Source of the DNA: an uncultured Actinomycetes bacterium | Lineage (GTDB): Bacteria; Actinomycetota; Thermoleophilia; Miltoncostaeales; Miltoncostaeaceae | Length of the DNA: 6,582 nt | Assembly: GCA_903866425.1 (NCBI GenBank) | Contig: CAIPNN010000133.1 | Coordinates: 1 to 6,582, forward strand | Reading direction: 5' to 3' | Shown here: one piece after another, positions 6,109-6,582 of the stretch | Position numbering within the stretch: the first letter of the stretch is position 1 | Layout: each line of letters begins with the position of its first letter | The notes under the pieces: generated by a model | The model's database searches: none | What the model saw: the letters and a program-made list of their open reading frames with translations, nothing else | Told to the model about the DNA's origin: nothing | Position numbers and translations under genes: made by a program

Positions 6109-6582
6109 TCATCCGGTCACCCGCGGGTCGCGCACTGCCTGCACCCTCGTGCAGGCCTTGCCCCGTGCCGCTGCGGCGTCAGATGCCGTCGCTGTGGCGA
6201 TGTTGCAGGGAGTGCCGCTCGCGGTGAGTCGCATGCCCAGTGTCACTGTGACGGTGCGCGATGCGCCGACCGCCAGGTCTCCCAGTGCCCAGGTGAGCGT
6301 GCGGCCGCTGCGCGTTGCGCCCTGCGGCGTGCCGCCGATGAGCATGGAGCGCGGCGGCGTGTCGGTGATCACCACGTTCGTGGCGACACGCGGACCCCGG
6401 TTGGTCACCTTGATCTTGTAGGTAACCGCGCTGCCCTTGCGGGCGATGGCGGGCCCGGACTTCTGGACCAGCAGCTGCGGCAGTGCCGCGATGGCCACTG
6501 GCGCGTCGGGTGTGGTGACGACCACAACGGGCGGGATGCAGATGCCGCCGGCGATGGTCACACCAGGTGCCACCGAGCTCGA
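6109..6582 (-). CDS. C-terminal part of a secreted DUF11 repeat protein (runs off right edge)
   Basis: The reading frame is open to the right edge, so 157 residues of the C-terminus are seen and the true start lies outside; a GTG at 6573 is in frame but has no reason to be the start. About residues 38-138 form one DUF11 domain, an immunoglobulin-like beta-sandwich: LLVQKSGPAIARKGSAVTYK, then IKVTNRGPRVATNVVITDTP with the family's NxG...A.NV..TD pattern, then LTWALGDLAVGASRTVTVTL. Two cysteines (TPCNIATAT and GKACTRV) fit the disulfide common in actinobacterial examples. DUF11 proteins are cell-surface or secreted, often with several repeats. The protein ends in VRDPRVTG shortly after the domain, with no LPxTG, membrane helix or charged tail, so this end is not wall-anchored. 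The Val/Pro/Ala-rich linker (about 16-35) before the domain suggests more repeats upstream. Confidence 0.8.
   Translation of the reverse strand, partial: SSSVAPGVTIAGGICIPPVVVVTTPDAPVAIAALPQLLVQKSGPAIARKGSAVTYKIKVTNRGPRVATNVVITDTPPRSMLIGGTPQGATRSGRTLTWALGDLAVGASRTVTVTLGMRLTASGTPCNIATATASDAAAARGKACTRVQAVRDPRVTG

Overview
The window is a high-GC stretch with strong G/C third-position bias, frequent GTG starts and tightly packed genes. The neighbouring families (LytR_C cell-envelope protein, PLDc_N/SHOCT membrane protein, secreted DUF11 protein) and TAnnnT boxes placed just upstream of start codons suggest an actinobacterium (Actinomycetota). A dedicated trpF next to trpBA argues against the classical Actinomycetia, most of which use the bifunctional PriA instead. 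A deeper lineage such as Thermoleophilia would fit, but this placement is inference from gene content only.

Layout. Positions 1-629 (minus): N-terminal part of a CorA-type metal-ion channel, running off the left edge, with a perfect hairpin in its first codons. Divergent from it, 722-3337 (plus): a compact trpF-trpB-trpA block whose genes overlap by 4 and 14 bases. It encodes phosphoribosylanthranilate isomerase and both tryptophan synthase subunits, the late steps of tryptophan synthesis. No trpE, G, D or C lies in the window. trpA ends on a CTAG that is also the stop codon of the convergent minus-strand gene 3334-3828, an unrecognised 164-residue soluble protein. That gene is divergent from 3877-4596 (plus), a two-helix membrane protein with an extracytoplasmic LytR_C domain. 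The 48-base gap between them carries two back-to-back -10-like boxes. The LytR_C gene is followed after 37 bases by 4634-5506 (plus), a PEP mutase/isocitrate lyase superfamily enzyme with the KRCGH lyase motif, probably co-transcribed. A perfect 11-bp hairpin without a U-tract separates it from the convergent 5549-5914 (minus), a 121-residue PLDc_N/SHOCT membrane protein. The right edge, 6109-6582 (minus), is the C-terminal end of a secreted DUF11 repeat protein.

The only clear pathway is tryptophan synthesis: TrpF supplies CdRP, TrpC (not in the window) would convert it to indole-3-glycerol phosphate, and the TrpA/TrpB complex finishes the pathway. The other genes are housekeeping or envelope genes with no visible functional link. 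I see no mobile element, CRISPR array, RNA gene or defence island. There is no gene-free stretch over 300 bases; the longest, 5915-6108, holds only the 6040-6074 hairpin and upstream sequence of the SHOCT gene. The window looks like ordinary chromosomal core sequence, and I do not see convincing evidence for an undescribed system.
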